From Algoriphagus hitonicola (GTDB taxonomy: Bacteria > Bacteroidota > Bacteroidia > Cytophagales > Cyclobacteriaceae): a DNA stretch of 64,000 bases. The stretch spans positions 124,001 to 188,000 of the forward strand of contig NZ_FOPC01000002.1 of assembly GCF_900113375.1 (NCBI RefSeq), given 5' to 3'. The position numbers were made by a program, and so were the translations under genes. Below are positions 18,319-26,891 of the stretch, in pieces (position 1 is the first letter of the stretch; each line of letters begins with the position of its first letter). The notes under the pieces were generated by a model that worked only from the letters and a program-made list of their open reading frames with translations, was not told where the DNA came from and made no database searches.

Positions 18319-19389
18319 ATGAAAAAGCTCTCACTTCTTTCGATCCTCTTTCTCCAATTCATTTTCCTGCAGGCTCAAGATCGCACTGACCTATTTATAG
18401 ACAGCGTGATGCATGCACAGCATATTCCCGGTGCAGCTGTTGCAGTTATTCAAGATGGGCAGGTTTTGAAAAAATCTGTTTATGGAAAAGCAAATCTGGA
18501 ATGGAACCAAGATTTAACTTATAACAGTGCTTTTCAGATGGCTTCTACTACCAAACTCTTCACAGGAGTTCTTCTTGGTATTTTACATGAAAAAAAGGTG
18601 ATTTCTGTCGATGATTGCCTGGAAAAATATATGGATTCCCTTCCAAACAGCTGGGAAACAATAACCCTCCGTCAACTTGCCTCCCACCAATCGGGTATCA
18701 AAATGGTCGAACTCGAAAAATTCCCTAACCTCCAGACCGCCATCAAAGCAGCTATGAAAGAAAAATTAGAATACGAGCCGGGTACGAAAGAATATTATGT
18801 CAGTACGGACTATGCTTTTTTGAACCAAGTTTTGTTAAAAATCTCGGGTAAATCATTCCCTGAACTGATGAAAGAAATGCTGCTTGATCCACTAAAGTTG
18901 CAAAATACCGGATTTGATCTGCTTAAAGATGAGGGCTTGTTTCGTACCGCCGATTTGATCGAAAATCGGGTAGGGGTCTACGGTTGGGCAGAAAGTAGAC
19001 CATTTATCTCAGACATGCGGTTTCCGGACTGGTTTTACCCAGCGGGAGGAATTTATTCTTCTATCGATGATTTATCCAGATTTATGCAGGCTCTAGACCG
19101 GGAGGAATTAATTTCAACGGCTACTCAAGAGCTAATTTTTGGACCTAATCCCTTAAAAAACGGGAATCCATCGTATTTTGGATTGGGGTGGATTACAGAA
19201 ACTTACCAAGGACACCGCTTGACAGGACATAGCGGAGGGCCGGCATTGGCTGATGTGATTCGTTTTCCTGATTTGAAGATAAGCATTATCGTATTGACTA
19301 ACCGACGGGGAGGTTTCTATCCATTTTTGTCCCGAGGAGTGGCACAGTATTATATTGATGGGCTAGTTATGCCGGAGATTCCTCAATGA
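18319..19389 (+). CDS. Class-C beta-lactamase-like serine hydrolase
   Basis: A 356-residue exported serine hydrolase of the beta-lactamase/DD-peptidase fold. The signal peptide is residues 1-20 (ending LQAQ). The catalytic SxxK is S76-T-T-K79 in QMASTTKLF. The second motif appears as Y160-V-S162 instead of the usual YxN, and the third as HSGG in RLTGHSGGPALAD. The frame is open further upstream to 18181, but the ATG at 18319 gives a clean signal peptide and is preferred. It directly follows the lipoprotein gene and is followed by a terminator. Members act as esterases, D-aminopeptidases or peptidoglycan hydrolases; a true beta-lactamase role is unlikely on sequence alone. Confidence 0.85.
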   Translation: MKKLSLLSILFLQFIFLQAQDRTDLFIDSVMHAQHIPGAAVAVIQDGQVLKKSVYGKANLEWNQDLTYNSAFQMASTTKLFTGVLLGILHEKKVISVDDCLEKYMDSLPNSWETITLRQLASHQSGIKMVELEKFPNLQTAIKAAMKEKLEYEPGTKEYYVSTDYAFLNQVLLKISGKSFPELMKEMLLDPLKLQNTGFDLLKDEGLFRTADLIENRVGVYGWAESRPFISDMRFPDWFYPAGGIYSSIDDLSRFMQALDREELISTATQELIFGPNPLKNGNPSYFGLGWITETYQGHRLTGHSGGPALADVIRFPDLKISIIVLTNRRGGFYPFLSRGVAQYYIDGLVMPEIPQ

Positions 19390-19426
19390 TCAATACTAAA
19401 CATATATTGATATCTTAGTCCAATCC

Positions 19427-19465
19427 AAAGAACCTTTCGTCTGAGTTTGAGGGTTCTTTTTTTTA
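19427..19465 (+). terminator. Rho-independent terminator after the serine hydrolase gene
   Basis: A 10-bp stem pairs AAAGAACCTT (19427-19436) with AGGGTTCTTT (19450-19459), with one G-T wobble, followed by a T run. Confidence 0.85.
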
Positions 19466-19556
19466 TTTCTCCTGGCTAAAGACTCTTTTTAAAATTCAGA
19501 AGCTCACCTTAAAAAATTTATCCGTCAAACGGATCAGCTCGGAATGGGAGTTCAAA

Positions 19557-19686
19557 TGCATATTCCAGAATCTATTAATTTCTTTAGGTTAAACCCGGAA
19601 TATGCAATAGCAATTTTATAACGGCTTATAATTGCTTCAAAATCAATTATAAATTGCTGTTTTCGACTTCACCATAGCAGCGCTAT
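19557..19686. repeat. Structured extragenic element of nested short inverted repeats
   Basis: The 504-bp gap between 19389 and 19894 has no gene. It contains TGCATATTCC (19557-19566) inverted as GGAATATGCA (19597-19606), AGCAATT (19609-19615) inverted as AATTGCT twice (19630-19636, 19652-19658), and ATAGC-AGC-GCTAT (19674-19686). Such packing suggests a dispersed palindromic element or a structured RNA. A single copy is in this window. Confidence 0.4.
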
Positions 19687-19831
19687 GACTCAGCCTCCTA
19701 ACAGACTGATTTCCTTGCCATTAAAATCCTCATTACGAAATCTAATACAAAATCCGGGATAAAGACATCTGGAAAATCTGTCCTATGATTAAAAAAGCAA
19801 AACAATGACAGATTCTATTGACAACAACAAT

Positions 19832-19866
19832 TTAAAAAGGGTCGGAAAGTTTGATTTCCGACCCTT
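19832..19866 (-). terminator. Rho-independent terminator of the S41 peptidase unit
   Basis: A 12-bp perfect stem pairs 19837-19848 (AAGGGTCGGAAA) with 19855-19866, with a 6-nt loop. On the minus strand TTTTAAA follows. It lies 28 bp past the stop of the S41 gene. Confidence 0.8.
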
Positions 19867-19893
19867 CTACATTCAGCTACCAAGATTGAAAAA

Positions 19894-21186
19894 TCAGTTA
19901 ACCTTGAGCAAAGAATAAATACGGTTTCCTTCTTTGATTTGATTTGGGTTTGTCGGATCAGGGACCCATCTTCCATCAATTACCAATTGATAACGGTGTT
20001 CTCCGGGAAATACTTCCACAAATCCCTCCCATCCCTGGTCGGTTTTTTGGAGAAAATTAGTATTGGTAGCCCAATAATTGAAGGTACCCGAAACCAGAAT
20101 TTGCTTTGCTTCCGGGTAGCCGGTGAGAGAAATTTCAACACACTTCAACTCCGGGATGGTCTCCTTCATTTTTTCCAAATTTTGATTCAACTGGCTCACC
20201 TTTTTCGGATCTTTTTCAGTAGCCAGAAGCTCCTCCAATACCATCACTTGACCTTGATGAAGCGCAAGAGCCGCATGCATTTCCACATCCGGCTGTACTC
20301 CTACAGCCTCCCAGTTGGTACCAGTTACTGAATTGATCGAACGCTCCATGGGAATAGTTACCAAGAAATTTTCGGAAAGCTGTACCGGGAACTTTGGATT
20401 AGCGCCTCCTTTTGTTACTTGACCTAAAAGCTTGGCTCGGCCTAGGTGTTTCATGTCATAGGCAAATTCTTCGCCTCCAGAAAAGGTCCGGCCACTGGTC
20501 AGGATATACAAAGGTTTACCTAAATATTTTGGTCCGGGTACATAGGCAGCGCTCCACATCTGTTTTAAGGTGTTTTTTTTTCGATTTTCGAAATCAAAAA
20601 GGTGAACGGGCTGATCAAAGAAATATCCGCTAAAAAGTGGGATCATATTGGGATCCAAACTTCCTCTACATTCCCGTAAATCCAGGATCAAGGCATCAGT
20701 TTCAGAAATAAATTTCATCGCTTCAAACAGACTGTCTGCACAATGGGTGATTGGACCAAAAAAGGGAATCTCCAAATACCCTATGTTTCCATCCAGTATT
20801 TTTTTCTTCTTGACTCCGTATCCGTTATTTTCAAGCAGGTCTATCAACCAAGTTTCATCGTTTCCTTCATTGGATTCGGCTTGTACAGGTGAATCTGAGT
20901 AGAGCACCTCTAAATGCAAATCATTGCTTATCGATCGGATATTCTGAGTAAGGATAAAAGCAAATTCAGTTGCACTTTGAATACTGTCATAGTTTCCGTT
21001 CCAGATATTTTCATTTAGGTGATCTGCCATCTCAACTGCCTTGGACTCATCAATGTAAGAATTCTTCAGTTCTGTGATTAGATTCTTCAGAACCTCAGCT
21101 TTTTGCTCGTTTTCTATATTCTGAGCAATTATAGGCTGCATCAGAAATAAAAGGCAGCAACTACTTATCAGGGTTAAATTTTTCAT
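19894..21186 (-). CDS. S41-family peptidase fused to a C-terminal CBM48/AMPK-like domain
   Basis: A 430-residue exported protein with a signal peptide of about 21 residues ending IIAQ. Residues 25-310 are an S41 (IRBP/Tsp type) domain: helical N-terminus, IGYLEIPFFGPI, ALILDLRECRGS, and the catalytic block TSGRTFSGGEEF with Ser236. The Lys/Gln-type partner region is in LLGQVTKGGANP. No PDZ domain is apparent. Residues about 350-428 form a separate small domain (LVSGTFNYWATN...GWEGFVEVFPGEHRYQLVID) with the GxFNxW...PGxYxYKFxVDGxW pattern of the glycogen-binding AMPK/CBM48 E-set. It is the last gene of a minus-strand run. The fusion is unusual, and an alternative reading of the tail is a protein-interaction Ig-like domain. 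Confidence 0.82.
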   Translation of the reverse strand: MKNLTLISSCCLLFLMQPIIAQNIENEQKAEVLKNLITELKNSYIDESKAVEMADHLNENIWNGNYDSIQSATEFAFILTQNIRSISNDLHLEVLYSDSPVQAESNEGNDETWLIDLLENNGYGVKKKKILDGNIGYLEIPFFGPITHCADSLFEAMKFISETDALILDLRECRGSLDPNMIPLFSGYFFDQPVHLFDFENRKKNTLKQMWSAAYVPGPKYLGKPLYILTSGRTFSGGEEFAYDMKHLGRAKLLGQVTKGGANPKFPVQLSENFLVTIPMERSINSVTGTNWEAVGVQPDVEMHAALALHQGQVMVLEELLATEKDPKKVSQLNQNLEKMKETIPELKCVEISLTGYPEAKQILVSGTFNYWATNTNFLQKTDQGWEGFVEVFPGEHRYQLVIDGRWVPDPTNPNQIKEGNRIYSLLKVN

Positions 21187-21230
21187 TTTGTTAAGGATTG
21201 AATACTTGTTTTTGAGGACCTCTTATCCCC

Positions 21231-21665
21231 TTAAAATGTGGATCTAAGTAATAATTTCTGTTTTCCCTTGTAGGAATTAAAAGCCAGCCAAAGTCCTAAT
21301 CCAGCAAGTGCCATGATCGATTCAATTAGCAACCACTTACTTCCAAAATCTCCTAAAGGGCCATCAGAAATCATCGTAATCAGGCGAGAAAAGGCATAAG
21401 AACCCCAAAAAATACTCAGAAAGGCTAACCCTTTCTCGGGGTTTTTGACCATGAGGTAGAGGATACTCATACATATCGTGATTCCTACCCCTCCATACAC
21501 CCCTCGTATCGAACTGAGCGCATCCGTATTATCTAGCTCTACACGTACCATATCCATGACTGCTTGTGGGTTAAAAAGAGCCATCATACTGACCAAAAGG
21601 AGCGACAGGATGGAAGCTCCAAGGTAAATGCGCGTGAAAATCATCCATTTATTAGACTTCTTCAT
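21231..21665 (-). CDS. DUF4345-like four-helix membrane protein
   Basis: A 144-residue membrane protein with four hydrophobic segments (about residues 8-30, 50-70, 75-95, 112-132). Between the first two is the LDNTDALSSIRGVYGGVG stretch typical of DUF4345 proteins, whose function is unknown. The frame is open upstream to 21773, but that would overlap the previous gene; the ATG at 21665 (MKKSNKWMIF) leaves a 7-bp gap and gives a normal family length. It lies between the S41 gene and an exported hypothetical protein on one strand. Confidence 0.75.
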   Translation of the reverse strand: MKKSNKWMIFTRIYLGASILSLLLVSMMALFNPQAVMDMVRVELDNTDALSSIRGVYGGVGITICMSILYLMVKNPEKGLAFLSIFWGSYAFSRLITMISDGPLGDFGSKWLLIESIMALAGLGLWLAFNSYKGKQKLLLRSTF

Positions 21666-21672
21666 GGCTACA

Positions 21673-22368
21673 TCAATCAAAGGAGCACTTGTTTTGATAC
21701 CATAAAATATGGTTCCCCAAATTCGCCAGCTTAGGCTTTTTAACTTCTGTGAGCAAGGATGAGCAATCTCCAAATAGAGTGGGGAAGATTTTCTTGTAAT
21801 TCCCTTTTTTAACCTTTATTAATGGAGAACCATTCTTTGAAATAAAATAGACCCGGTGCTTGTCTCCCGTCCATGCGATGTGTTGGCTCTGCAAGGCGGT
21901 AGTCTTCCTAGTCAACGGATCAAAAAACACCTCAAAAACCTCATCAAAATCAGGGTTAAGGAGCTGAAGCAAGAATTCCTTTTCACCATTTATACTGGTG
22001 TTTCGGTAAATAATATAATCTTTAGGTTTGGCCGTGGGCTGATCTCTTGACAACAGTTTTTTGACCGAAGAGCCGCGCTCCATAGCAAATTGAAATCTAA
22101 CCGCTCCATTCATAGCGATCGCAAATTCATAGATATCCTCTGCGTTGATTTTAAACGTATTTCCGGTTTGATCCTCCAGGCTTACTCTAGTGATTCCGCG
22201 GGTACTGACATAGTTGATGATTTTACCCTCGACCACATCTCCGGACTTGAGCAAGGCATAACCCTTATTGGAAAGGGGGAAATCAACCAGCGGCTGCTGA
22301 AGTTGCTGGGCATTTAAATTTCCAATCAGCCCCAAAAGGAAGAGAATTATTGAAAGTGAAGTTTTCAT
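21673..22368 (-). CDS. Exported hypothetical protein
   Basis: A 231-residue protein with a signal peptide ending LNAQ (about residue 20). I recognise no family with certainty. The mature region begins with a short beta-rich section (GYALLKSGDVVEGKIINYVS) like the exported Bacteroidota proteins that read out as SH3-like or small-barrel domains. It then has long beta strands and a basic C-terminus (LIKVKKGNYKKIFP). An upstream in-frame ATG at 22392 is possible; the ATG at 22368 places the signal peptide correctly. It is 20 bp from the cytochrome c gene and 7 bp from the DUF4345-like gene, so it is part of their operon. Confidence 0.65.
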   Translation of the reverse strand: MKTSLSIILFLLGLIGNLNAQQLQQPLVDFPLSNKGYALLKSGDVVEGKIINYVSTRGITRVSLEDQTGNTFKINAEDIYEFAIAMNGAVRFQFAMERGSSVKKLLSRDQPTAKPKDYIIYRNTSINGEKEFLLQLLNPDFDEVFEVFFDPLTRKTTALQSQHIAWTGDKHRVYFISKNGSPLIKVKKGNYKKIFPTLFGDCSSLLTEVKKPKLANLGNHILWYQNKCSFD

Positions 22369-22388
22369 AGTTGGTTTAATTTTCAAAT

Positions 22389-22997
22389 TCACGGTTTCAT
22401 TGCATTCAAAGGAGGAATAGGCTGAGGAACCACATTATCAATCGGGGTGGTACTTTTCAGGTAGGCAAAGACAGCACTGATTTCTTCATCTGTCATTTGA
22501 CCAATCATTTCATAAGGCATGGGAGGGAGAATCTGCCGATTTGTTGGGATCCCTTTAGACTTGCCATCACGAAGGGCAATAAAAAATTGCTCCTCTGTCC
22601 AATTGCCTATACCGGTCTCATCTGAAGTGAGGTTGGAGGAAAAAGACACCCCCCAAGGACCCATCCATGCCGTTAAGCTTTGGGTGGCTGCTATACCTTT
22701 TGATTCCAGTTCATTTCGATCTATTTCTGGAATAGGGACCTGGGCTGGATGTCCAGAAAGCGCTCGGGACATGTCCATTTCGGGACCCATCGGCCCCATT
22801 TTTCGAGGCGTATGACAATCATGACATCCGGCAATCACCACTAAGTGCTTGCCTAAGGCAACCTTTGCATCCAAGTTAACTTGAGTGTCTGGTTCCGCTT
22901 GCGCTGTGTTCAGCTTTTTGGATTCATTGGATTGGCAACCAAAAAGGTTCACCACCAACAATGCCGCACTTGTAAAAGAAAGAATTTTATTTTTCAT
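22389..22997 (-). CDS. Lipoprotein c-type cytochrome (monohaem)
   Basis: A 202-residue envelope protein with a lipoprotein signal ending NLFGC (Cys21). One haem-binding motif CHDCH spans residues 58-62 (AGCHDCHTPRKMGP). A probable Met axial ligand lies in the C-terminal helix region (ILPPMPYEMIGQM, then TDEEISAVFAYLKS), the normal class I cytochrome c arrangement. It would carry electrons at the periplasmic face. It starts the minus-strand unit of cytochrome, exported protein, DUF4345-like protein and S41 peptidase. The gene products do not share an obvious pathway. Confidence 0.88.
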   Translation of the reverse strand: MKNKILSFTSAALLVVNLFGCQSNESKKLNTAQAEPDTQVNLDAKVALGKHLVVIAGCHDCHTPRKMGPMGPEMDMSRALSGHPAQVPIPEIDRNELESKGIAATQSLTAWMGPWGVSFSSNLTSDETGIGNWTEEQFFIALRDGKSKGIPTNRQILPPMPYEMIGQMTDEEISAVFAYLKSTTPIDNVVPQPIPPLNAMKP

Positions 22998-23287
22998 ATG
23001 TATTGGGAGTTGATTTTCCCAATTGATGGAAAAAAGAGATAGTGGGTTGCATTAAGGATGACTCTCGGGATAATTATTTCTTTTGAGATGATCCAAAAGG
23101 ATCAAAGGCAATTTGGCTCAACCCATTCTAGGGTTATGGGTTATGCTGGCCACAAGGGGTTAATTCCCGAAAAATGCTGGGCTGAGCACGCTATTTTTTA
23201 AAATTATTTCCCCCTCATGCAACCCACCATTGAAGTTTCCCATCATGTGGTCGTTAAAAAAATTTAAACTCAACTAGTATTTCTACC

Positions 23288-24115
23288 ATGAAGACTACAC
23301 TAATTAAAATGACGCTAAAGTCATTGATTATCCTTTTGGTCGCAAGTTCATGCGAACTTATTCGAGAGGATAACCCCTCCATTGTCAAAAACAAAAAAAA
23401 TGAGGAAACTACCTATTATGGACCTGCTGTAGCCATGGGCAATGGCAAAGCTCAAACCTTTATTACGATCAACAGGGGTGGAAGACCCACTGCGATGGGG
23501 GTCGCATTAAATGAAAAAGCCTTGGAAAATTTACCTTCTGAAAATGGAGGCTCCCACCATAGAGAAGGCCATCCCCCTTCATTTGAGACTGTTTTACAAT
23601 TTCCTAAGCAGGCAGAAATCACGCCTTATAAATTCATGACCATTGATTGGGCACCTGAAGGTCATGAGCCTGAGGGGATCTACGATTTGCCTCATTTTGA
23701 TTTCCATTTCTACATGATTTCCAACGAAGAAAGACTGGCAATTACTCCCCTGGAAGGTATGGATCCTGAAATTCCACAGGCAAAATACATTCCCACACCC
23801 TACATTCAGCTTCCGGGTCGTGTCCCAAATATGGGAGTTCATTGGACAGATCCCACTAGCCCAGAATTGAACGGGGCTACCTTTACAAAGACATTCATCT
23901 ACGGATCTTTCAAAGAAAAAGTCATCTTCATGGAGCCCATGATCACCTTGGATTATATCAAAAGTAAGCCAAGCAATGTCGATGAGATCCCTCTTCCTAC
24001 CCACTTCCAGGTAAATGGGTTTTATCCTTCCAACTATGAAGTAAAATATAACCCGGTCCGAAAAGAATATCTGATTCTACTGAGCGATTTTAATTTTAAA
24101 ATGGCTGATCAATAA
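23288..24115 (+). CDS. Lipoprotein resembling DUF5602/TTHB210-like proteins
   Basis: A 275-residue lipoprotein (signal ending VASSC, Cys22). The mature part starts with GPAVAMGNGKAQTFITINRG, then a His-rich segment: GGSHHREGHPPS, ITPYKFMTIDWAPEGHEPEG and LPHFDFHFYMIS. This HFDFHFY motif with flanking His suggests metal binding, and the pattern resembles the TTHB210-like (DUF5602) family of unknown function; that match is from memory and not certain. It is divergent from the cytochrome c gene over 290 bp and is followed by a strong terminator. Confidence 0.65.
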   Translation: MKTTLIKMTLKSLIILLVASSCELIREDNPSIVKNKKNEETTYYGPAVAMGNGKAQTFITINRGGRPTAMGVALNEKALENLPSENGGSHHREGHPPSFETVLQFPKQAEITPYKFMTIDWAPEGHEPEGIYDLPHFDFHFYMISNEERLAITPLEGMDPEIPQAKYIPTPYIQLPGRVPNMGVHWTDPTSPELNGATFTKTFIYGSFKEKVIFMEPMITLDYIKSKPSNVDEIPLPTHFQVNGFYPSNYEVKYNPVRKEYLILLSDFNFKMADQ

Positions 24116-24138
24116 AATTTAGTTTCAATATGATAATT

Positions 24139-24172
24139 AAAAGTCCCCAGAGAGTTCTAGGGACTTTTTTTT
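24139..24172 (+). terminator. Rho-independent terminator after the 23288 lipoprotein gene
   Basis: A 9-bp perfect stem pairs AAAAGTCCC (24139-24147) with GGGACTTTT (24160-24168), followed by a T run. Confidence 0.85.
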
Positions 24173-24402
24173 AGAAATCTAGTTTTTCATTTTTTCACCA
24201 GTAAAGGTCATTGACCAGTCTAAAAGCAGCGTGAAAGTCCAGTTTAAACTAACTCTAGTCATCAGCCTTTTCAGCTGAATAGCAAAATAGATTTGACGTC
24301 TATTCACTTCTCCCCGCTTTTAGCGAACCACCAAGAGACCGACTTTTTTGGAGTTATTTTCTAGAAATGAATTAAAATCTCCTAAAGGAAAACTTTCCGA
24401 TT

Positions 24403-24433
24403 TTTGTAAAGGAGAATAGGTTGACTAAATTGT
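24403..24433 (+). promoter_or_regulatory. Candidate Bacteroidota promoter of the serine hydrolase gene
   Basis: TTTG at 24403-24406, a 19-nt spacer, then TAAATTGT at 24426-24433. This fits the TTTG / TAnnTTTG sigma-ABfr pattern with two mismatches, placing transcription start near 24440, about 20 bp before the ATG. Confidence 0.45.
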
Positions 24434-24461
24434 GTAAGGTCTTGGCAAATCCCCCTTAACT

Positions 24462-25541
24462 ATGAAATCACTGGCATCAGTTCTTCTTATTTTTATTGGC
24501 TCTTTTGGACTACAAGCGCAAGTATCTCAACTAGAATCTGCATTAGCGAAAGCTGAATCAAAAGGCTACTCAGGCGTCATGCTTGTAGCAGACAAGGGAG
24601 AAATTATCTTTGAAAAAGCCGTGGGTTTACGAAGTTTTGAGGAAAAAATACCGCTTGAAACCACCGATCTTTTTGAAATGGCTTCTGTCTCCAAGCAGTT
24701 TACCGCGATGATGGTGATGATGTGCAAGGAAAAGGGCCTCTTGAATTTTGACGACCCAGCTGAAAAATTCATCCGCATTCCCTACCCTAATATCAGCATC
24801 CGTCAACTGCTTACCCACACTTCCGGTCTTCCGGATTATCAGGCGATCATGGATGAGCATTGGGACAAAAGTAAAGCCGCCGGCAATCCGGACATTTTGG
24901 AATACCTCCGTCGCTATGCCCCACCGAAGCTCTTCGAACCCGGAGAAAAATACGAATACAGCAATACCGGTTATGTGATTTTGGCCAGTATCGTGGAAGA
25001 AGTGACGGGAAAAGATTTTGTGGAGCTTTCGAACGAATGGATTTTTGACCCAGTTGGCATGAATCATACCGCTATCAGAAGTCTGGAAGAAAAAGCCCAA
25101 GTCCCCAATTTTGCCGCAGGCCATCTCAAAGACCATAATGGCACCTATATCAACGCCAACCAGTTTCGATCTTCAGACTATACACTTTGGTTGGGAAATA
25201 GAAAAGGCCCAGGACGGGTAAGCAGCACCGCGCAGGATTTACTTCGTTGGGACCAGGCGCTTTACGGTGAAAAACTGGTCGGTAGAGAAACGCTGGAGGA
25301 GGCTTTTACTCCTACTAAACTCAATGACGCAACAAAAAGTAATTATGGCTTTGGATGGGATATCGAGCCCAAAAGCCCACTTGGAAAAATGGTCAGTCAC
25401 ACGGGTGACAACCCGGGATACCAAACGATAATTGTGCGCTTCATCGAGGAAAATAAAACCATTATTCTCCTCAACAACAACTATCACCCTGAACACGATG
25501 CATTGGTGGAAGCCGCCAAGAAAGCATTGAGTAAGAAATAG
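24462..25541 (+). CDS. Class-C beta-lactamase-like serine hydrolase
   Basis: A 359-residue exported serine hydrolase with a signal peptide of residues 1-20 (FGLQAQ). All three active-site motifs of the beta-lactamase class C/esterase fold are present: S75-V-S-K78 in EMASVSKQF, Y166-S-N168 in YEYSNTGYV, and H313-T-G315 in VSHTGDNPGY. The strong LTHTSGLPDY element is also present. There is no C-terminal accessory domain. The role is probably esterase or D-amino-peptide hydrolase in the envelope; physiological substrates of such Bacteroidota paralogues are unknown. It is one of three such genes in this window (also at 18319 and 47653). It is convergent with the NadR-like kinase gene (4-bp gap). 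Confidence 0.88.
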   Translation: MKSLASVLLIFIGSFGLQAQVSQLESALAKAESKGYSGVMLVADKGEIIFEKAVGLRSFEEKIPLETTDLFEMASVSKQFTAMMVMMCKEKGLLNFDDPAEKFIRIPYPNISIRQLLTHTSGLPDYQAIMDEHWDKSKAAGNPDILEYLRRYAPPKLFEPGEKYEYSNTGYVILASIVEEVTGKDFVELSNEWIFDPVGMNHTAIRSLEEKAQVPNFAAGHLKDHNGTYINANQFRSSDYTLWLGNRKGPGRVSSTAQDLLRWDQALYGEKLVGRETLEEAFTPTKLNDATKSNYGFGWDIEPKSPLGKMVSHTGDNPGYQTIIVRFIEENKTIILLNNNYHPEHDALVEAAKKALSKK

Positions 25542-25545
25542 CAAA

Positions 25546-26073
25546 CTACTTGGTAAGCTTTTTCAGCACATCTATAGCACTTTGGAGTCGTTGTTTCTGA
25601 TCTCCAGAGACCGTTAAATAAGGAAATCCGCTAGATTCAGCGATTTCTTGGTATTTCTCAAAAAAATACTTCCGCATTTCTGGGTCGGGATGCTCTCTCA
25701 AAGGATCAGGCTCCCAGGGTAGATCAATATCAGTCAGCAAAATCAAGTCATAAACTCGCTGATCGAGTTCGTTTTTGACCCAATCATGCACTTTTCCAAA
25801 TTTATGCTCAGACCAGACCTGAATGACTCGAAGATCCGTATCGCAGAACAAAAAGTTTTGGGCGACTTTATGCTTTTCATCTTCCAAAGCCATTTGGCCT
25901 TTGGCGATTTTCAAAAGATCCGCATAAGTATAGGGCCTTCCCAGCATTTCCAGATATTCCCTCGCAAACTCCGGGACCCAAGGTTCGTCATAATGCACGG
26001 CTAAATCAGAAGCCAAGGTGCTTTTTCCGGTGGACTCCGGACCCAAAATAAGAATACGCTTAGGGCTGTGCAT
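25546..26073 (-). CDS. NadR-like P-loop kinase (ribosylnicotinamide kinase domain)
   Basis: A 175-residue P-loop protein matching the kinase half of NadR. The Walker A is GPESTGKST, near the N-terminus, with EFAREYLE and LFCDTDLRVIQVW (substrate/metal region) and LLTDIDLPWEPDPLREHPD (lid). It lacks the NMN adenylyltransferase domain of full NadR. It should phosphorylate nicotinamide riboside taken up by the PnuC-type carrier encoded just upstream. The ATG at 26073 (MHSPKRILIL) overlaps the pnuC stop by 14 bp; an earlier start at 26100 is possible but would lengthen the overlap. Translational coupling with pnuC is likely. Confidence 0.88.
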   Translation of the reverse strand: MHSPKRILILGPESTGKSTLASDLAVHYDEPWVPEFAREYLEMLGRPYTYADLLKIAKGQMALEDEKHKVAQNFLFCDTDLRVIQVWSEHKFGKVHDWVKNELDQRVYDLILLTDIDLPWEPDPLREHPDPEMRKYFFEKYQEIAESSGFPYLTVSGDQKQRLQSAIDVLKKLTK

Positions 26074-26677
26074 AATTTCTTCCGGATTTGATCCAGGCAA
26101 TTAAACCTAAAAATGCCAATATGGTGAAAAACAAAAACTGAAAAGAAGTTAAAATCAATCCTTTGTAAAAATAAAGGGGTACCGAAACCAAGTCAGTGAT
26201 AATCCAAAAAATCCAGTTTTCTACCTTCTTCTTAGCCATTAGCCACATGCCTACAAAAGCGGAGGCCGTAGTAAAGGAATCCCAATACGGCACATCCGAA
26301 TCGGTGAAGCTTTTTAAGACAAAGGACAATACCCCATAAGAGGCAATGAAAATCAAACCAGCGATCAACCAACCTTTCGGCTTCAGCCAAGTAACGGGTA
26401 AAACCGTCTGATGAACCTTGGGATGGGTCCAAACATACCAACCGTAGATGGACATGCTGAAATAGTAGGCATTGATCCCCATATCAGCGTAAAGCTTGTA
26501 TTCAAAGCAAATCCAAACGTAAATCAGCGTGGAAACAATTCCCGTCGGGTAAACCCAAATGTGCTCGCGCATAGAGTAAAATACCGAAGCTATCCCAAAA
26601 AATACCGCAATCGCTTCCAGCCAAGTCATGGCCTGAAGCCCTTCGGCCAATCCATCAAGAAAAAATTGAAAATCCAT
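26060..26677 (-). CDS. pnuC: PnuC-family nicotinamide riboside transporter
   Basis: A 205-residue integral membrane protein with six or seven hydrophobic helices. PnuC features are visible: SVFYSMREHIWVYPTGIVST, INAYYFSMSIYGWYVW (the conserved YxxxxxYGWxxW region) and ENWIFWIITDLVSVPLYFYK. PnuC carriers import nicotinamide riboside by facilitated diffusion, trapped by phosphorylation. The overlapping NadR-like kinase supports this substrate over thiamine (PnuT) or riboflavin. The operon has only these two genes on the minus strand. The upstream region is the repeat-containing spacer shared with uvrA, which faces the other way. Confidence 0.9.
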   Translation of the reverse strand: MDFQFFLDGLAEGLQAMTWLEAIAVFFGIASVFYSMREHIWVYPTGIVSTLIYVWICFEYKLYADMGINAYYFSMSIYGWYVWTHPKVHQTVLPVTWLKPKGWLIAGLIFIASYGVLSFVLKSFTDSDVPYWDSFTTASAFVGMWLMAKKKVENWIFWIITDLVSVPLYFYKGLILTSFQFLFFTILAFLGLIAWIKSGRNYAQP

Positions 26678-26703
26678 GCTGCGAAGTAAGGAATAGTTTG
26701 TCT

Positions 26704-26833
26704 AACCACAAGTTTGTTTAACCACAAACACTAAGATTCTTTTCTGGAATTCGTGATCTTTATGGTTTTCTTTTAACAACTAAGAAAAATAATGAATTTT
26801 ATCTTTGTGTTACTTCGCGTTCTTTGTGGTTCA
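26704..26833. repeat. AACCACAA-type inverted extragenic repeat
   Basis: The pnuC-uvrA spacer carries AACCACAA at 26704-26711 and 26720-26727 and the inverted TTGTGGTT at 26824-26831. The latter sits in a TTTGTGTTACTTCGCG-TTCTTTGTGGTTCA-like stretch. Words of this kind recur between genes in many Bacteroidota genomes, but only this copy is in the window. Confidence 0.5.
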
Positions 26834-26878
26834 CTATCTACTTCCGCAACTTTTCTCCACCTTGCGTGGTTTGATTAC

Positions 26879-26886
26879 TAACTTTG
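26879..26886 (+). promoter_or_regulatory. Candidate -7 element of the uvrA promoter
   Basis: TAACTTTG is a perfect TAnnTTTG match ending 6 bp before the uvrA ATG, so transcription would begin at or next to the start codon (a nearly leaderless mRNA). The expected -33 TTTG near 26855 is not clear, so confidence is modest. Confidence 0.35.
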
Positions 26887-26891
26887 CGCCT

